From IMG/VR virus record IMGVR_UViG_3300050133_000102, positions 1 through 52,571 of that record: a stretch of DNA of 52,571 nucleotides. One strand, written 5' to 3'. Both the position numbers and the translations under genes were made by a program. Every line of letters begins with the position of its first letter. Positions within the stretch are counted from its first letter, which is position 1. This document shows positions 16,890-25,168 of the stretch, in pieces. The notes under the pieces are model-generated. The model searched no databases and was not told where the DNA came from. It saw only the letters and a program-made list of their open reading frames with translations. Source of the stretch: a virus.

Positions 16890-18554
16890 TTACTGCTCAG
16901 TTACATTGACCTTATTGGTTTTCTTAGCCCACGAATAACCGTAAAGCTCATTACCACCCTCGCTAAGGCGGATTATCGTAGTGCTATCCAATATTTCCTG
17001 AATGCGTTTTGTCGGTGCATCCTGCTTATCATACGCAATGAATATTTGCTTTCCACTCTGAAGATATAACTCCATGATTCTTTCCAACGGCTCATAGCCT
17101 ATGTGATTGAACATTAGCGAATCATGAATGATTGCTGGTAACGGTGTTATCTTCAAAACGCTCAAGTCAAAAACTATCATACTCTTAAACCCTGTTCCCA
17201 TACCGCCATCGTCCGGAGTATAAAAGCTATACTTTGCGCTGCTTTCAAACTGAATGACCGGAGCCATTCTGGTGCCGTTGTAGATATAATCATTAAATCT
17301 AACCATTTGCTCGTTGATTGTCGAGGCAATAAGGTTCAGTACCTCCATTTCAACACCTGACAGAGCTTTTTTCGCTGCCTTGACATCGGCCACCAATGTT
17401 TGTGAGGTTTCGCAAGCCTTATTCTGCGATTTCAGTACGGCTATCCTACGTGTCAAATCGGTGAACTTCTGCAAAAATTTCTGCGGGATAGTAACCGGAA
17501 TCCCAAATTCACGCTGTTGCGCTTGCAAATCCTCGATTTCAGCATTTAATACATCTAACAAAGATTGGAGTCTACCAATTTCCTCCTCCATTTCGTTTTC
17601 CAAAATGCTGTGTATTTGTTGGTGAAACCTTTCAACAGAATCAAGTCTCTGAATGTCGATTTCAGGGAAGAGCTCAGAAAGCTCGCGGTAATCACTGTCA
17701 GTAATTGTAAAACCACTGTTGTTGATTTTTATGGTGTTTTGCTGAGAAATCAACTTACTCCTATTTCGTTTAAATAGTGTAATCCGGCTCTTTATAGCCA
17801 GTACAGTATCTGCGTTATCCATATCTTCCTCGGTCATATTGACATCAAGGGTGTCTGTTAACGCCTGAAGCTCTTCCTCTAATCTTTCAATCTCTCTTTC
17901 GTTATCCATGGCTTGCCGGGCAGTAGGGACATATACCTGAAGGACATCTTCTTTTTTGGCGTCGTTAAAGGCGTCCTTTTTGTCCTCCTTTTTCTTGCTC
18001 TCGCTTTTATACTGCTCAATCTGAGTGTAATAATTAAAAAGTTTTTCTAAAGCTGTAATTGCAGCGGAGGCGCTTTCTTTTGAATCTGCATGCAGCGGAA
18101 GTTTCTCTGAATAATTGTCCTTGCCGTAGATTCGCATGTATCGTCCTACAATATCTCTAAATGTGATCGATGGGAGATCAATCTTATACATTTCAAATAA
18201 ATGCTGACGAAAATCTGCTAATTTGATTGTCTCTATTACACTGTAGTTTTCATTGCATTTATTCACTTCAGTTGGCGTAACAATGCTACGGGAATAGTAT
18301 TCTTTCTTCCCGCCAAAAACAAAAGCAAAACTTACGGTATGCCGTACATCGGCGAATCGAGCTTTTACGTCGGTTCCTGTGTAGTAGGTATCGCCGCCGA
18401 AACAAAAGTCGACAGCAAGTAAAAATGTCGACTTTCCAATAGAATTGTCGGATTGCTTTCCGCCACGTACTGTATTCAGACCGCTGTGAAATATGATACG
18501 GCCGCGTTTGCTACCATTCGATACAAACTCATCACTCATGATTTCGCTCAACAT
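16890..18554 (-). CDS. ABC-3C system ATPase (DUF2326)
   Basis: This 554-aa SMC/RecN-like ABC ATPase is of the ABC-three-component type. Walker A lies in GGKQSDNSIGKST (about 31-43), close to the N-terminus (IIFHSGLNTVRG before it). Long heptad-rich coiled coils occupy about 150-270 and 320-420. The DUF2326-like C-terminal ATPase half contains FNDYIYNGTRM, FDLSVLKITPLPAIIHDSLMFNHI and a Walker-B-like QIFIAYDKQD. Such ATPases have been proposed as sensors of foreign or invading DNA. GGAGGTG lies seven bases before the ATG, and the gene overlaps the end of the middle-component gene by 23 bases. Confidence 0.88.
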   Translation of the reverse strand: MLSEIMSDEFVSNGSKRGRIIFHSGLNTVRGGKQSDNSIGKSTFLLAVDFCFGGDTYYTGTDVKARFADVRHTVSFAFVFGGKKEYYSRSIVTPTEVNKCNENYSVIETIKLADFRQHLFEMYKIDLPSITFRDIVGRYMRIYGKDNYSEKLPLHADSKESASAAITALEKLFNYYTQIEQYKSESKKKEDKKDAFNDAKKEDVLQVYVPTARQAMDNEREIERLEEELQALTDTLDVNMTEEDMDNADTVLAIKSRITLFKRNRSKLISQQNTIKINNSGFTITDSDYRELSELFPEIDIQRLDSVERFHQQIHSILENEMEEEIGRLQSLLDVLNAEIEDLQAQQREFGIPVTIPQKFLQKFTDLTRRIAVLKSQNKACETSQTLVADVKAAKKALSGVEMEVLNLIASTINEQMVRFNDYIYNGTRMAPVIQFESSAKYSFYTPDDGGMGTGFKSMIVFDLSVLKITPLPAIIHDSLMFNHIGYEPLERIMELYLQSGKQIFIAYDKQDAPTKRIQEILDSTTIIRLSEGGNELYGYSWAKKTNKVNVTEQ

Positions 18555-18771
18555 ATCTCAACACCTCCGTTTCTTCGTCATAATCTATTTTATTAAGGGC
18601 GTATAGGCAATCTAAAATTTCCATATATTCATTTACTCCGGTAACGTTCCCTTGAACTCTTTTATATAGTTCCGAAACACTGCATGGAGCTTTTTTTAAT
18701 ATCTGTAGAATGCTTGGAAATTTTGATATGATGCTTTCGTTGTATGAAAACAACTTATTCGGCAATAACAT
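18532..18771 (-). CDS. ABC-3C middle component
   Basis: This small helical protein (79 aa from the ATG at 18771; up to 87 aa from 18795) has a winged-helix-like C-terminus (FPSILQILKKAPCSVSELYKRVQG...LDCLYALNKIDYDEETEVL). It overlaps the genes on both sides, typical of the middle component between the effector/sensor and the DUF2326 ATPase in ABC-3C systems. I chose 18771 or 18774 because AGGTG lies just upstream within the previous gene. The 18795 start has no site. Confidence 0.8.
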   Translation of the reverse strand: MLLPNKLFSYNESIISKFPSILQILKKAPCSVSELYKRVQGNVTGVNEYMEILDCLYALNKIDYDEETEVLRYVERNHE

Positions 18772-19870
18772 CATACACCTCGCACTTCTGGACAAAATAC
18801 GAAACGACTATTTCACATGCCATTCTGTCCTCGTTTGTACTGCTTTGTATCCAGTCAACCAGTTTTTTAAATATCGTTGGTTGAGATAAGTTTTCATTGC
18901 TCAACTTCAGATAGTTTATTTTCACGCTGTTACAGAATGGTCGAAAATGTTGTTTTCCTTCCTGATCCATCTGCTTAAGCCATTGGTCAACTTTACTATA
19001 GTAAGCGGTTACATAACTTTTCACTTTGATAAACAGTGGATTGTAATCGGCCCTGATTTTTTGCCTCACTCTAACCGGGTTATAGTTCAATGGAACCAGT
19101 TCTTCATCAGGAGCAATTAAGATTTTCTCAAGTACTCTTTCAACACCATGCTCGATTTGTTCAGAAGATAGTATTAAGGATTCCACCGCATCCTGCATTA
19201 ACCGCTTTTTTAGTGATTTAAGCCTTGCTTTTGCTTCAGGTAGCTTATTTTGTGTCAGCTTTGCGTAACAGGATGGGCACAGAGCTATTAAGTTATCAAA
19301 AGTCACAGGCTGCGACTCATCGATTCTTAAGACCTCATAACACAATTCGGCCTGGCCATTTATGTCGGACTGCAATGACTGATTACACCAGTCATTGGGG
19401 CAAATACAATTTGTTTCAATAACAAGACTAACGCCAAAAGATCCTTTTAGTCCATCACCAGTATTAATTCTGGTGATGGATTTCTTTTTATCATTAACAG
19501 CCTCAAGCAATATTGACTGAAAGAGCTCTGCTATTTTCTTAGCAACATTGAATGTCGTTATTTCGGGGCAGTAATCCTGAAAGTTACCGCAGATATTGAA
19601 CAACGCTCCTTCTTCAAAAGAATCAATATATGTTTCGAACTTTGTCGTTTCAATGTACTGATTTACTTTTTTCGCCAGCGACCTGATTTTTCGGGTTCCA
19701 TTGAAGTAGCTCTTAAAAGTTGAAACTAATTGCTCGCCAAAAGGATTATCGTCTTCTAATTCTTCAGGGTATTCGATAATTTCGCAGAATAATTCAAGCG
19801 CAAATTTACCGGTAGTCATGCCACCACCGATAATCGGAAAAAGCAAATTTGCAAATTTCTCGAATGTCAT
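18755..19870 (-). CDS. ABC-3C accessory protein with Cys4 knuckle
   Basis: This 371-aa protein is the first gene of the defence operon, with GAGGAGG before its ATG. The central part has CICPNDWC (about residues 152-159) and LCPSCY (about 212-217), spaced like an HNH or Cys4 zinc knuckle. I see the surrounding SQPVTFDNLIALCPSCYAKL but no clear catalytic His pair, so nuclease activity is uncertain. The remainder is helical, with a C-terminal domain likely specific to ABC-3C (about 290-371). In ABC-3C cassettes this position is held by the effector or sensor subunit. Confidence 0.75.
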   Translation of the reverse strand: MTFEKFANLLFPIIGGGMTTGKFALELFCEIIEYPEELEDDNPFGEQLVSTFKSYFNGTRKIRSLAKKVNQYIETTKFETYIDSFEEGALFNICGNFQDYCPEITTFNVAKKIAELFQSILLEAVNDKKKSITRINTGDGLKGSFGVSLVIETNCICPNDWCNQSLQSDINGQAELCYEVLRIDESQPVTFDNLIALCPSCYAKLTQNKLPEAKARLKSLKKRLMQDAVESLILSSEQIEHGVERVLEKILIAPDEELVPLNYNPVRVRQKIRADYNPLFIKVKSYVTAYYSKVDQWLKQMDQEGKQHFRPFCNSVKINYLKLSNENLSQPTIFKKLVDWIQSSTNEDRMACEIVVSYFVQKCEVYDVIAE

Positions 19871-20017
19871 CTACGTATCCTCCTCACTTTTTGTACCCAA
19901 CTGTATCCGACTGTGACAGTGCGTAATGCTGTCAAAATTAAAATCTAACTATAATTGTTTTATGTAAGAAGGGCTCGCAATTGGCACTGATAAAAACACC
20001 ACGAGCCACTTTTACAT

Positions 20018-20046
20018 AGTGTACCACGGAATTTCGCAATAATCAA
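20018..20046 (-). promoter_or_regulatory. Promoter of the ABC-3C/BREX operon
   Basis: On the minus strand, TTGATT (20046-20041) is followed after exactly 17 bases by TACACT (20023-20018). It would give a leader of about 140 bases before the first gene. The leader includes a hairpin with GGCTCG/CGAGCC arms around a 24-base loop. No other convincing promoter was seen for the ten downstream genes. Confidence 0.55.
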
Positions 20047-20099
20047 TATAGTTTTGCGAACGCGAAACAAAATAGTTTCTCACATTCAATGTTTTGCGA
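20032..20099. promoter_or_regulatory. Cluster of TTGCGAA-type operator repeats
   Basis: A perfect inverted repeat TTCGCAA-N14-TTGCGAA (20033-20039 and 20054-20060) encloses the -35 of the defence operon promoter. GTTTTGCGA occurs twice exactly 40 bp apart (20051 and 20091), and GTTTTGCG-AA-CGCGAAAC (20051-20068) is a near-palindrome. The cluster lies in the divergent gap between the defence operon and the phage early genes. It could control both directions. Confidence 0.5.
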
Positions 20100-20109
20100 G
20101 AGCCTGTGA

Positions 20110-20331
20110 GTGCAAAATCGCCTCGTAGTACATCCGCTGATCACGGATGGCTCAGTGCAACGTGACGAACAACCGAATAATGAACAGCTGACTACTGAAC
20201 AGGAAGCTGCAATCCGAAACGGAGTAATCTGCCAGGACTGCGGTCGGGCTTTTATGCCTGCTTTCCAATCAGCTTCGCAGATTCCTCCGTTTCGAGACAA
20301 CGACAAACGGAGGAAATCAAATGAAAAACCA
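20110..20331 (+). other. Possible small reading frame with a CxxC motif
   Basis: From a GTG at 20110 the frame reads NNEQLTTEQEAAIRNGVICQDCGRAF, which looks protein-like and contains CxxC. No good ribosome binding site is visible and the frame runs into the next gene. It may be a degenerate small phage gene. The rest of 19871-20320 holds only the promoter and operator sequences. Confidence 0.25.
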
Positions 20332-20845
20332 AGCCAATCAAGGACAAGCCAGAGACTACAAAGTCTACCTGCCTCGCCTGAAGAAATGGGTGGAGGTCAC
20401 CAAGGAGCAGTACTACGGCTACTACCGCGACTTATGGGCCACCCGCAAACGCGCTCAGGAGCACGGCCAATGTATGTGTCCCAAAAGCAAACTGTGGCTG
20501 TGCGACGGCGATTGCCTTGCCTGTCAGTATCGTGCCGCTGGCGACACCCCCTCCCTCGACTATACCTACGAGAACGAAAAAGGCGAGGCGTTCTCCATGC
20601 TAGACAAGCTGGAAGATGAATCTGTCAGCATTGAGGAAATTGTCACCGACAAAGCCGTGCTGGAGCAACTGTTTAATCGTCTCGACGAAATTATGCCTGA
20701 AGCCCGCCGCATCGGTGAGCTTCGTCTCGCAGGACTTACCGACACCGAGATAGCAAAAATCATCGGAGTTTCCCGCACCACCTTTCTTTCCCGCCTCAAA
20801 AAAGCCGCCGAATTTTTGAAAGATGAATACAGCGATTTGTTCTAA
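20321..20845 (+). CDS. Phage sigma-like/ArpU-type regulator
   Basis: This 174-aa protein has a Cys-rich middle (CMCPKSKLWLCDGDCLACQY, about 54-70) and a C-terminal sigma-70 region-4-like helix-turn-helix (LAGLTDTEIAKIIGVSRTTFLSRLKKAAEFL). Proteins of this layout open the early operon of many clostridial prophages. It starts at an ATG behind CGGAGGAAA. Its terminator lies immediately downstream, so it forms a short transcription unit. Likely role: control of early or middle phage transcription. Confidence 0.8.
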   Translation: MKNQANQGQARDYKVYLPRLKKWVEVTKEQYYGYYRDLWATRKRAQEHGQCMCPKSKLWLCDGDCLACQYRAAGDTPSLDYTYENEKGEAFSMLDKLEDESVSIEEIVTDKAVLEQLFNRLDEIMPEARRIGELRLAGLTDTEIAKIIGVSRTTFLSRLKKAAEFLKDEYSDLF

Positions 20846-20853
20846 TTCCATGC

Positions 20854-20889
20854 CTCCGGTCGGCTTCAAAACCGGCCGGAGAAATTTTT
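20854..20889 (+). terminator. Terminator after the sigma-like gene
   Basis: A ten-bp GC-rich stem (CTCCGGTCGG with CCGGCCGGAG, one G-U pair) with an eight-base loop is followed by AAATTTTTC. Confidence 0.75.
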
Positions 20890-20908
20890 CAAAAAACTTT
20901 TAGATTCC

Positions 20909-20986
20909 TTCGTCAAAACGGCCTGCTCACCTCCAGTGGGTAGTGGAAAGCGACAAAACACAGCTTTCTGAATGGAGGTGAACGGA
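20909..20986 (+). promoter_or_regulatory. Leader hairpin hiding the ribosome binding site, copy 1
   Basis: TTCGTCAAA (20909-20917) is followed by CACCTCCA (20928-20935), which pairs perfectly over eight bases with the ribosome binding sequence TGGAGGTG (20973-20980). An inner stem GAAAGC/GCTTTC (20946-20951 with 20963-20968) adds to the fold. The conserved part shared with copy 2 at 25169 is TTCGTCAAA, then CTCCAGTGG and TAGT at the same spacing. Confidence 0.6.
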
Positions 20987-21202
20987 ATGTATAAGACCCA
21001 AGTAAAACCCCAGACCTGCGCTGCGAACGAGGAGCTTATTGATGTCCTCACAGCAATCAGCGTGGTGTCCAAGAGTCTGGCGAGAAAACTTACAATCCTC
21101 GCCGGGCAGCGCCAATCTACGGAAGGAGGAAAATCAGATGAGCAAAATGAGCGATATGGCAATGACCATCGAAAACCTGCGCAAATGCGCTACCACTATT
21201 AA
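20987..21202 (+). CDS. Small phage protein, unknown
   Basis: This 71-aa helical protein (MYKTQVKPQTC...IDVLTAISVVSKSLARKLTIL) starts at the ATG six bases after GGAGGTG. An upstream ATG at 20972 overlaps the ribosome binding site and is unlikely. It overlaps the next gene by 65 bases. No function is recognised. It sits at the head of the phage replication operon. Confidence 0.6.
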   Translation: MYKTQVKPQTCAANEELIDVLTAISVVSKSLARKLTILAGQRQSTEGGKSDEQNERYGNDHRKPAQMRYHY

Positions 21203-21455
21203 CGAAGCGGCCAATTGGCTCGCGGAGATGTTCAGCGGCGATGAGTCCGCGCAAGAAGCGAAGCCCACTCCGATCGAACCGGTACTTACGCTGGAAGCGG
21301 TCAGAGCAGTCTTGGCAGAAAAGTCCCGTGCGGGCTATACCGCCCAAATTCGCTCTCTGCTCCAGAAGTACGGTGCCAGTAGGCTGTCGGGTATTGACCC
21401 GGCCAACTACAAGCCCCTGCTTGCAGATGTGGAGGAACTGACTGATGCCACCTAA
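21138..21455 (+). CDS. Phage protein of unknown function
   Basis: This 105-aa protein has an alanine-rich N-terminal helix (IENLRKCATTINEAANWLAEMF) and a C-terminal part VRAVLAEKSRAGYTAQIRSLLQKYGASRLSGIDPANYKPLLADVEEL. That part is conserved in clostridial prophages next to DUF2800, and its homologues are sometimes mislabelled as an rRNA biogenesis protein. It starts at an ATG behind GGAAGGAGGA and overlaps DUF2800 by 11 bases. It probably belongs to the recombination/replication set. Confidence 0.75.
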   Translation: MSKMSDMAMTIENLRKCATTINEAANWLAEMFSGDESAQEAKPTPIEPVLTLEAVRAVLAEKSRAGYTAQIRSLLQKYGASRLSGIDPANYKPLLADVEELTDAT

Positions 21456-22584
21456 AGGACACGCAATCCTCTCCGCATCCTCCTCTGACCGCTGGCTACA
21501 CTGCCCACCGTCTGCTCGGCTAAGTGAAAGCTATGCAGATAAAGGCAGCAACTTTGCAGCCGAAGGCACAGATGCCCACAGCCTCGGCGAGTATAAGCTC
21601 CGCCGGGCGCTGGGTATGGATGAGGAGGACCCGACAGATAACCTTACTTGGTACAACGAGGATATGGAAGATTGTGCCATTGGCTATGCCACCTATGTGC
21701 TTGAACAGGTAGAGGCCGCAAAGCAGACCTGCGCTGACCCGGTAGTCCTGATTGAGCAGCGCGTGGCTTTCTCCCGCTGGGTGGAATCCGGCTTCGGTAC
21801 CGCCGACTGCATCATCATCTCAGATGGTACGCTGAAGATCATCGACTATAAGCATGGACGTGGAATCATGGTTGAGGCCAACGAAAACCCGCAGATGATG
21901 TGCTACGCCCTCGGTTCGCTGGAGCTCTTTGACGACATCTACGACATCAACACCGTAGAAATGACCATCTACCAGCCGCGCAGGGACAATGTCAGCACCT
22001 ACAGCATTTCCAAAGATGACCTGTACCGTTGGGCCGATGAGGTCCTGAAGCCCACGGCTGATCTCGCCTTTGCCGGAGATGGGAACTTCCTCTGCGGCGA
22101 ATGGTGCGGCTTTTGCAAGGCCAAATACGACTGCCGCGCCAGAGCCGAAGCCAATATGAAACTGGCCCGATACGACTTCAAGTTGCCTCCTCTCTTGGAG
22201 GATGATGAAGTCGAAAGTATCCTCGCTCGCGTGGACGACCTTGTGGCATGGGCTTCCGACATCAAGGAATATGCCCTGCAACAGGCTATTAGCGGCAAGG
22301 AGTGGTCCAGCTGGAAGCTGGTCGAAGGCCGCTCCATTCGTAGATACACCAATGAGACGGCGGTTGCCGAGGCTGTCAATACTGCCGGTTTTGACCCATA
22401 TGAACGCAAGGTTCTCGGTGTCACCGCCATGCAGAAGCTGCTCGGCAAATCCCGCTTTGACGAACTCCTTGTGGCCTACATTGAGAAACCGCAAGGCAAA
22501 CCGACGCTCGTGCCGGAGAGCGATAAACGTCCGGCGATGAACACAGCCAAAAATGAATTTATGGAGGAAAACGATTATGAATAA
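21445..22584 (+). CDS. DUF2800 protein, RecB-like nuclease fold
   Basis: This 379-aa protein has PD-(D/E)xK-like features: GFGTADCIIISDG, then IIDYKHGRGIMVEA (about 138-150) and QMMCYALG. A Cys cluster (CGEWCGFCKAKYDCRARA, about 214-231) can hold a [4Fe-4S] cluster as in AddB/Cas4-type nucleases. Together with the DUF2815 protein it most likely serves phage recombination or end-processing. A start ATG at 21445 behind GGAGG fits. It is coupled to the next gene by overlap. Confidence 0.88.
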   Translation: MPPKGHAILSASSSDRWLHCPPSARLSESYADKGSNFAAEGTDAHSLGEYKLRRALGMDEEDPTDNLTWYNEDMEDCAIGYATYVLEQVEAAKQTCADPVVLIEQRVAFSRWVESGFGTADCIIISDGTLKIIDYKHGRGIMVEANENPQMMCYALGSLELFDDIYDINTVEMTIYQPRRDNVSTYSISKDDLYRWADEVLKPTADLAFAGDGNFLCGEWCGFCKAKYDCRARAEANMKLARYDFKLPPLLEDDEVESILARVDDLVAWASDIKEYALQQAISGKEWSSWKLVEGRSIRRYTNETAVAEAVNTAGFDPYERKVLGVTAMQKLLGKSRFDELLVAYIEKPQGKPTLVPESDKRPAMNTAKNEFMEENDYE

Positions 22585-23152
22585 CAACACAAACAAAGTC
22601 AACAACCCTATGAAGGTTATCACCGGTCCCGACACTCGCTGGAGCTATGCAAATGTCTGGGAGGCCAAGAGCATCAATGGCGGCACTCCGAAGTTCTCGG
22701 TCAGCCTCATCATCCCTAAGTCTGATACCAAGACTGTCGCCAAGGTTAAGGCCGCTATTGATGCCGCCTACCAAGAGGGCGAAGCCAAACTGAAAGGAAA
22801 CGGCAAGTCTGTGCCTCCAATGGCAGCTATCAAAATCCCTCTCAGGGACGGAGATGCGGAAAGACCTGACGATCCCGCCTACACTAACGCCTATTTCATC
22901 AACGCCAACTCCGCTACTGCTCCCGGCATCGTGGATGCAGACCGCAATCCCGTTCTTACCCGTTCCGAGGTGTACAGCGGCGTATATGGCAGAGCCAGCA
23001 TCAGCTTTTACGCCTTCAACAGCAACGGTAACAAGGGCATCGCCTGTGGCCTTAACAACCTGCAGAAGGTGCGCGACGGCGAACCGCTCGGCGGCAGAGT
23101 CAGTGCTGAGTCCGATTTCACAACCGACGAGGACGAGGATTTCCTAGCATAA
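22577..23152 (+). CDS. DUF2815 protein, probable ssDNA-binding/annealing protein
   Basis: This 191-aa protein (MNNNTNKVNNPMKVITGPDTRWSYANVWE...) is always paired with DUF2800 in this phage class. It has an OB-like beta-rich body (GVYGRASISFYAFNSNGNKGIACGLNNLQKV) and an acidic tail (DFTTDEDEDF), as in single-strand binding proteins. The ATG at 22577 overlaps the end of DUF2800 and has GGAGG upstream. The frame from 22553 is an extension without a site. Confidence 0.85.
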   Translation: MNNNTNKVNNPMKVITGPDTRWSYANVWEAKSINGGTPKFSVSLIIPKSDTKTVAKVKAAIDAAYQEGEAKLKGNGKSVPPMAAIKIPLRDGDAERPDDPAYTNAYFINANSATAPGIVDADRNPVLTRSEVYSGVYGRASISFYAFNSNGNKGIACGLNNLQKVRDGEPLGGRVSAESDFTTDEDEDFLA

Positions 23153-23163
23153 ACACCAGATGC

Positions 23164-23199
23164 CCGAAGGGTGGCGGAGCAATCTGCCACCCTATTCGG
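23164..23199 (+). promoter_or_regulatory. Strong hairpin before the DNA polymerase gene
   Basis: CCGAA-GGGTGGC pairs with GCCACCC-(TA)-TTCGG, 12 bp with a two-base bulge, in the 69-base gap between DUF2815 and the polymerase gene. There is no U-run, so it is not a standard terminator. RNA processing or stability control is possible. Confidence 0.4.
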
Positions 23200-23221
23200 A
23201 CTTTGAAAGGATGGTTGAACT

Positions 23222-25162
23222 ATGAAATCACTCAGCATGGACGCTGAGACCTACAGCAGCGTCAACCTTGCCAAGGCTGGGGTCTATCGGTATACCGAGG
23301 CTCCGGATTTTGAAATAATGCTTTTAGGTTACAGCGTAGACGGCGGTCCGGTACAGGTCGTTGACCTTGCCTGTGGCGAGAAAATCCCCGACGAAATAAT
23401 CAACGCCATAGCAGACGCGTCCGTAACGAAGTGGGCCTTTAACGCAAACTTTGAACGTGTCTGCCTGTCCCATCACCTCGACTATCCCACCGGAGAATAT
23501 CTCGACCCTGCAGCATGGAAATGCTCAATGATCTGGGCTGCGACGATGGGGCTACCACTGTCGCTGGAAGGCGTAGGCACCGTGCTTGGCCTCGACAAGC
23601 AGAAATTGACCGAGGGCAAGGAGCTCATCAAGTATTTCTGTACGCCTTGCAAGCCCACCGCCGCAAACGGGCAGCGTGTCCGCAATTATCCGTATCAGGC
23701 GCTGGACAAGTGGTCGAGCTTCAAAAAATATAACCTCCGCGACGTCGAAGCGGAAATGTCCATTCAGGCAAAGCTCGCCAAGTTTCCCGTGCCGGATAGC
23801 GTATGGGACGAATACCACCTCGACCAAAAAATAAACGACCGGGGCGTGGCACTGGATATGACGCTCGTCAGAGAAGCCGTCGCAATGGATACCCGCTCAC
23901 GCATAGAACTGACGCATCTGATGCAGACGCTTACCGAACTGGACAATCCGAACTCTGTTGTACAGATGAAGCATTGGCTGGCCGACAACGGTCTGGAAAC
24001 TGATACGCTCGGGAAAAAGGCAGTTGCAGAAATGCTGAAAACTGCTCCTCCGGAATTGCAGGATGTTCTTTTGCTCCGGCAGCAGCTTGCCAAATCGTCC
24101 ATAAGAAAGTATCAGGCGATGGAAAAGGCAGTCTGCTCCGATGGCCGCGCCCGTGGAATGTTCCAATTCTATGGTGCCAATAGAACAGGCCGCTGGGCTG
24201 GCAGACTGATTCAAATGCAAAATCTGCCGCAAAACCATCTGCCGGACTTGGAACAGGCTCGTGGGCTTGTACGCTGTGGTGATTTCGACGGGCTTGAAAT
24301 GCTCTATGAAGATATCCCCGACACACTCTCACAGCTTATTCGCACGGCTTTCGTGCCGATGCCCGGACACAAATTTATCGTGGCAGATTTCTCTGCAATT
24401 GAAGCCCGCGTCATCGCATGGTTTGCCGGAGAGACATGGCGGCAGGAGGTTTTTGAAAGCGGCGGCGATATTTACTGCGCGTCCGCTTCACAGATGTTCC
24501 GCGTCCCTGTCGAGAAGCACGGCGTAAACGGTCACCTGCGGCAAAAAGGCAAAATTGCTGAATTGGCACTCGGCTACGGCGGCTCCGTGGGTGCGCTAAA
24601 AGCAATGGGTGCTCTTGATATGGGCCTCAACGAAGATGAGCTACCGCCACTGGTCGATGCATGGCGGCAATCAAATCCGCGCATCGTTCAGTTCTGGTGG
24701 GACGTTGACCGCGCCGCTATGGAAGCAGTAAGAAACAAGCACACCAACGAGACGCATGGTATTACTTTTTCCTGCCGGAGCGGGATGCTGTTTATCACGC
24801 TTCCTTCCAGCAGGCAGCTTGCCTATGTAAAGCCGCGTATCGGAGAAAACAAGTTCGGCGGTCAGTGCATTACTTACGAGGGTGTCAGCGGCACGAAGAA
24901 ATGGGAGCGACTGGACAGCTATGGTCCTAAATTTGTGGAGAACATCGTGCAGGCTACGGCTCGCGACATTCTCTGCCATGCCATGCAGACGCTCCGCTGT
25001 TGTTCCATCGTGATGCATATCCACGATGAGCTCGTCATTGAAGCGGACCCGCGTGTATCTCTGAAAGCGGTCTGCGAGCAAATGGGCCGGACACCGCCGT
25101 GGGCGCAGGGACTGAAACTCCACGCTGATGGCTACGAATGCGATTTTTATAAAAAAGATTAA
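23222..25162 (+). CDS. Phage family A DNA polymerase
   Basis: This 646-aa protein has an N-terminal 3'-5' exonuclease-like region (LSMDAETYSSVNLAKAGVYRY) and a polymerase domain with motif A FIVADFSAIEARVIAW (about 384-399). The fingers region (GHLRQKGKIAELALGYGGSVGALKAMG) and motif C IHDELVIEAD (about 600) follow. It replicates the phage genome together with the primase-helicase downstream. It starts at an ATG behind AAAGGATGG. Confidence 0.95.
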   Translation: MKSLSMDAETYSSVNLAKAGVYRYTEAPDFEIMLLGYSVDGGPVQVVDLACGEKIPDEIINAIADASVTKWAFNANFERVCLSHHLDYPTGEYLDPAAWKCSMIWAATMGLPLSLEGVGTVLGLDKQKLTEGKELIKYFCTPCKPTAANGQRVRNYPYQALDKWSSFKKYNLRDVEAEMSIQAKLAKFPVPDSVWDEYHLDQKINDRGVALDMTLVREAVAMDTRSRIELTHLMQTLTELDNPNSVVQMKHWLADNGLETDTLGKKAVAEMLKTAPPELQDVLLLRQQLAKSSIRKYQAMEKAVCSDGRARGMFQFYGANRTGRWAGRLIQMQNLPQNHLPDLEQARGLVRCGDFDGLEMLYEDIPDTLSQLIRTAFVPMPGHKFIVADFSAIEARVIAWFAGETWRQEVFESGGDIYCASASQMFRVPVEKHGVNGHLRQKGKIAELALGYGGSVGALKAMGALDMGLNEDELPPLVDAWRQSNPRIVQFWWDVDRAAMEAVRNKHTNETHGITFSCRSGMLFITLPSSRQLAYVKPRIGENKFGGQCITYEGVSGTKKWERLDSYGPKFVENIVQATARDILCHAMQTLRCCSIVMHIHDELVIEADPRVSLKAVCEQMGRTPPWAQGLKLHADGYECDFYKKD

Positions 25163-25168
25163 GAGATT

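Noticed and set aside
18755-19870. A definite HNH nuclease
   Set aside because: CxxC pairs are present, but the catalytic His-Asn-His pattern is not evident, so only a Cys4 knuckle is claimed.
21820-22635. Minus-strand frame of 271 codons
   Set aside because: It lies wholly opposite DUF2800/DUF2815 and has no ribosome binding site or recognisable protein features; the plus-strand genes are clear families.
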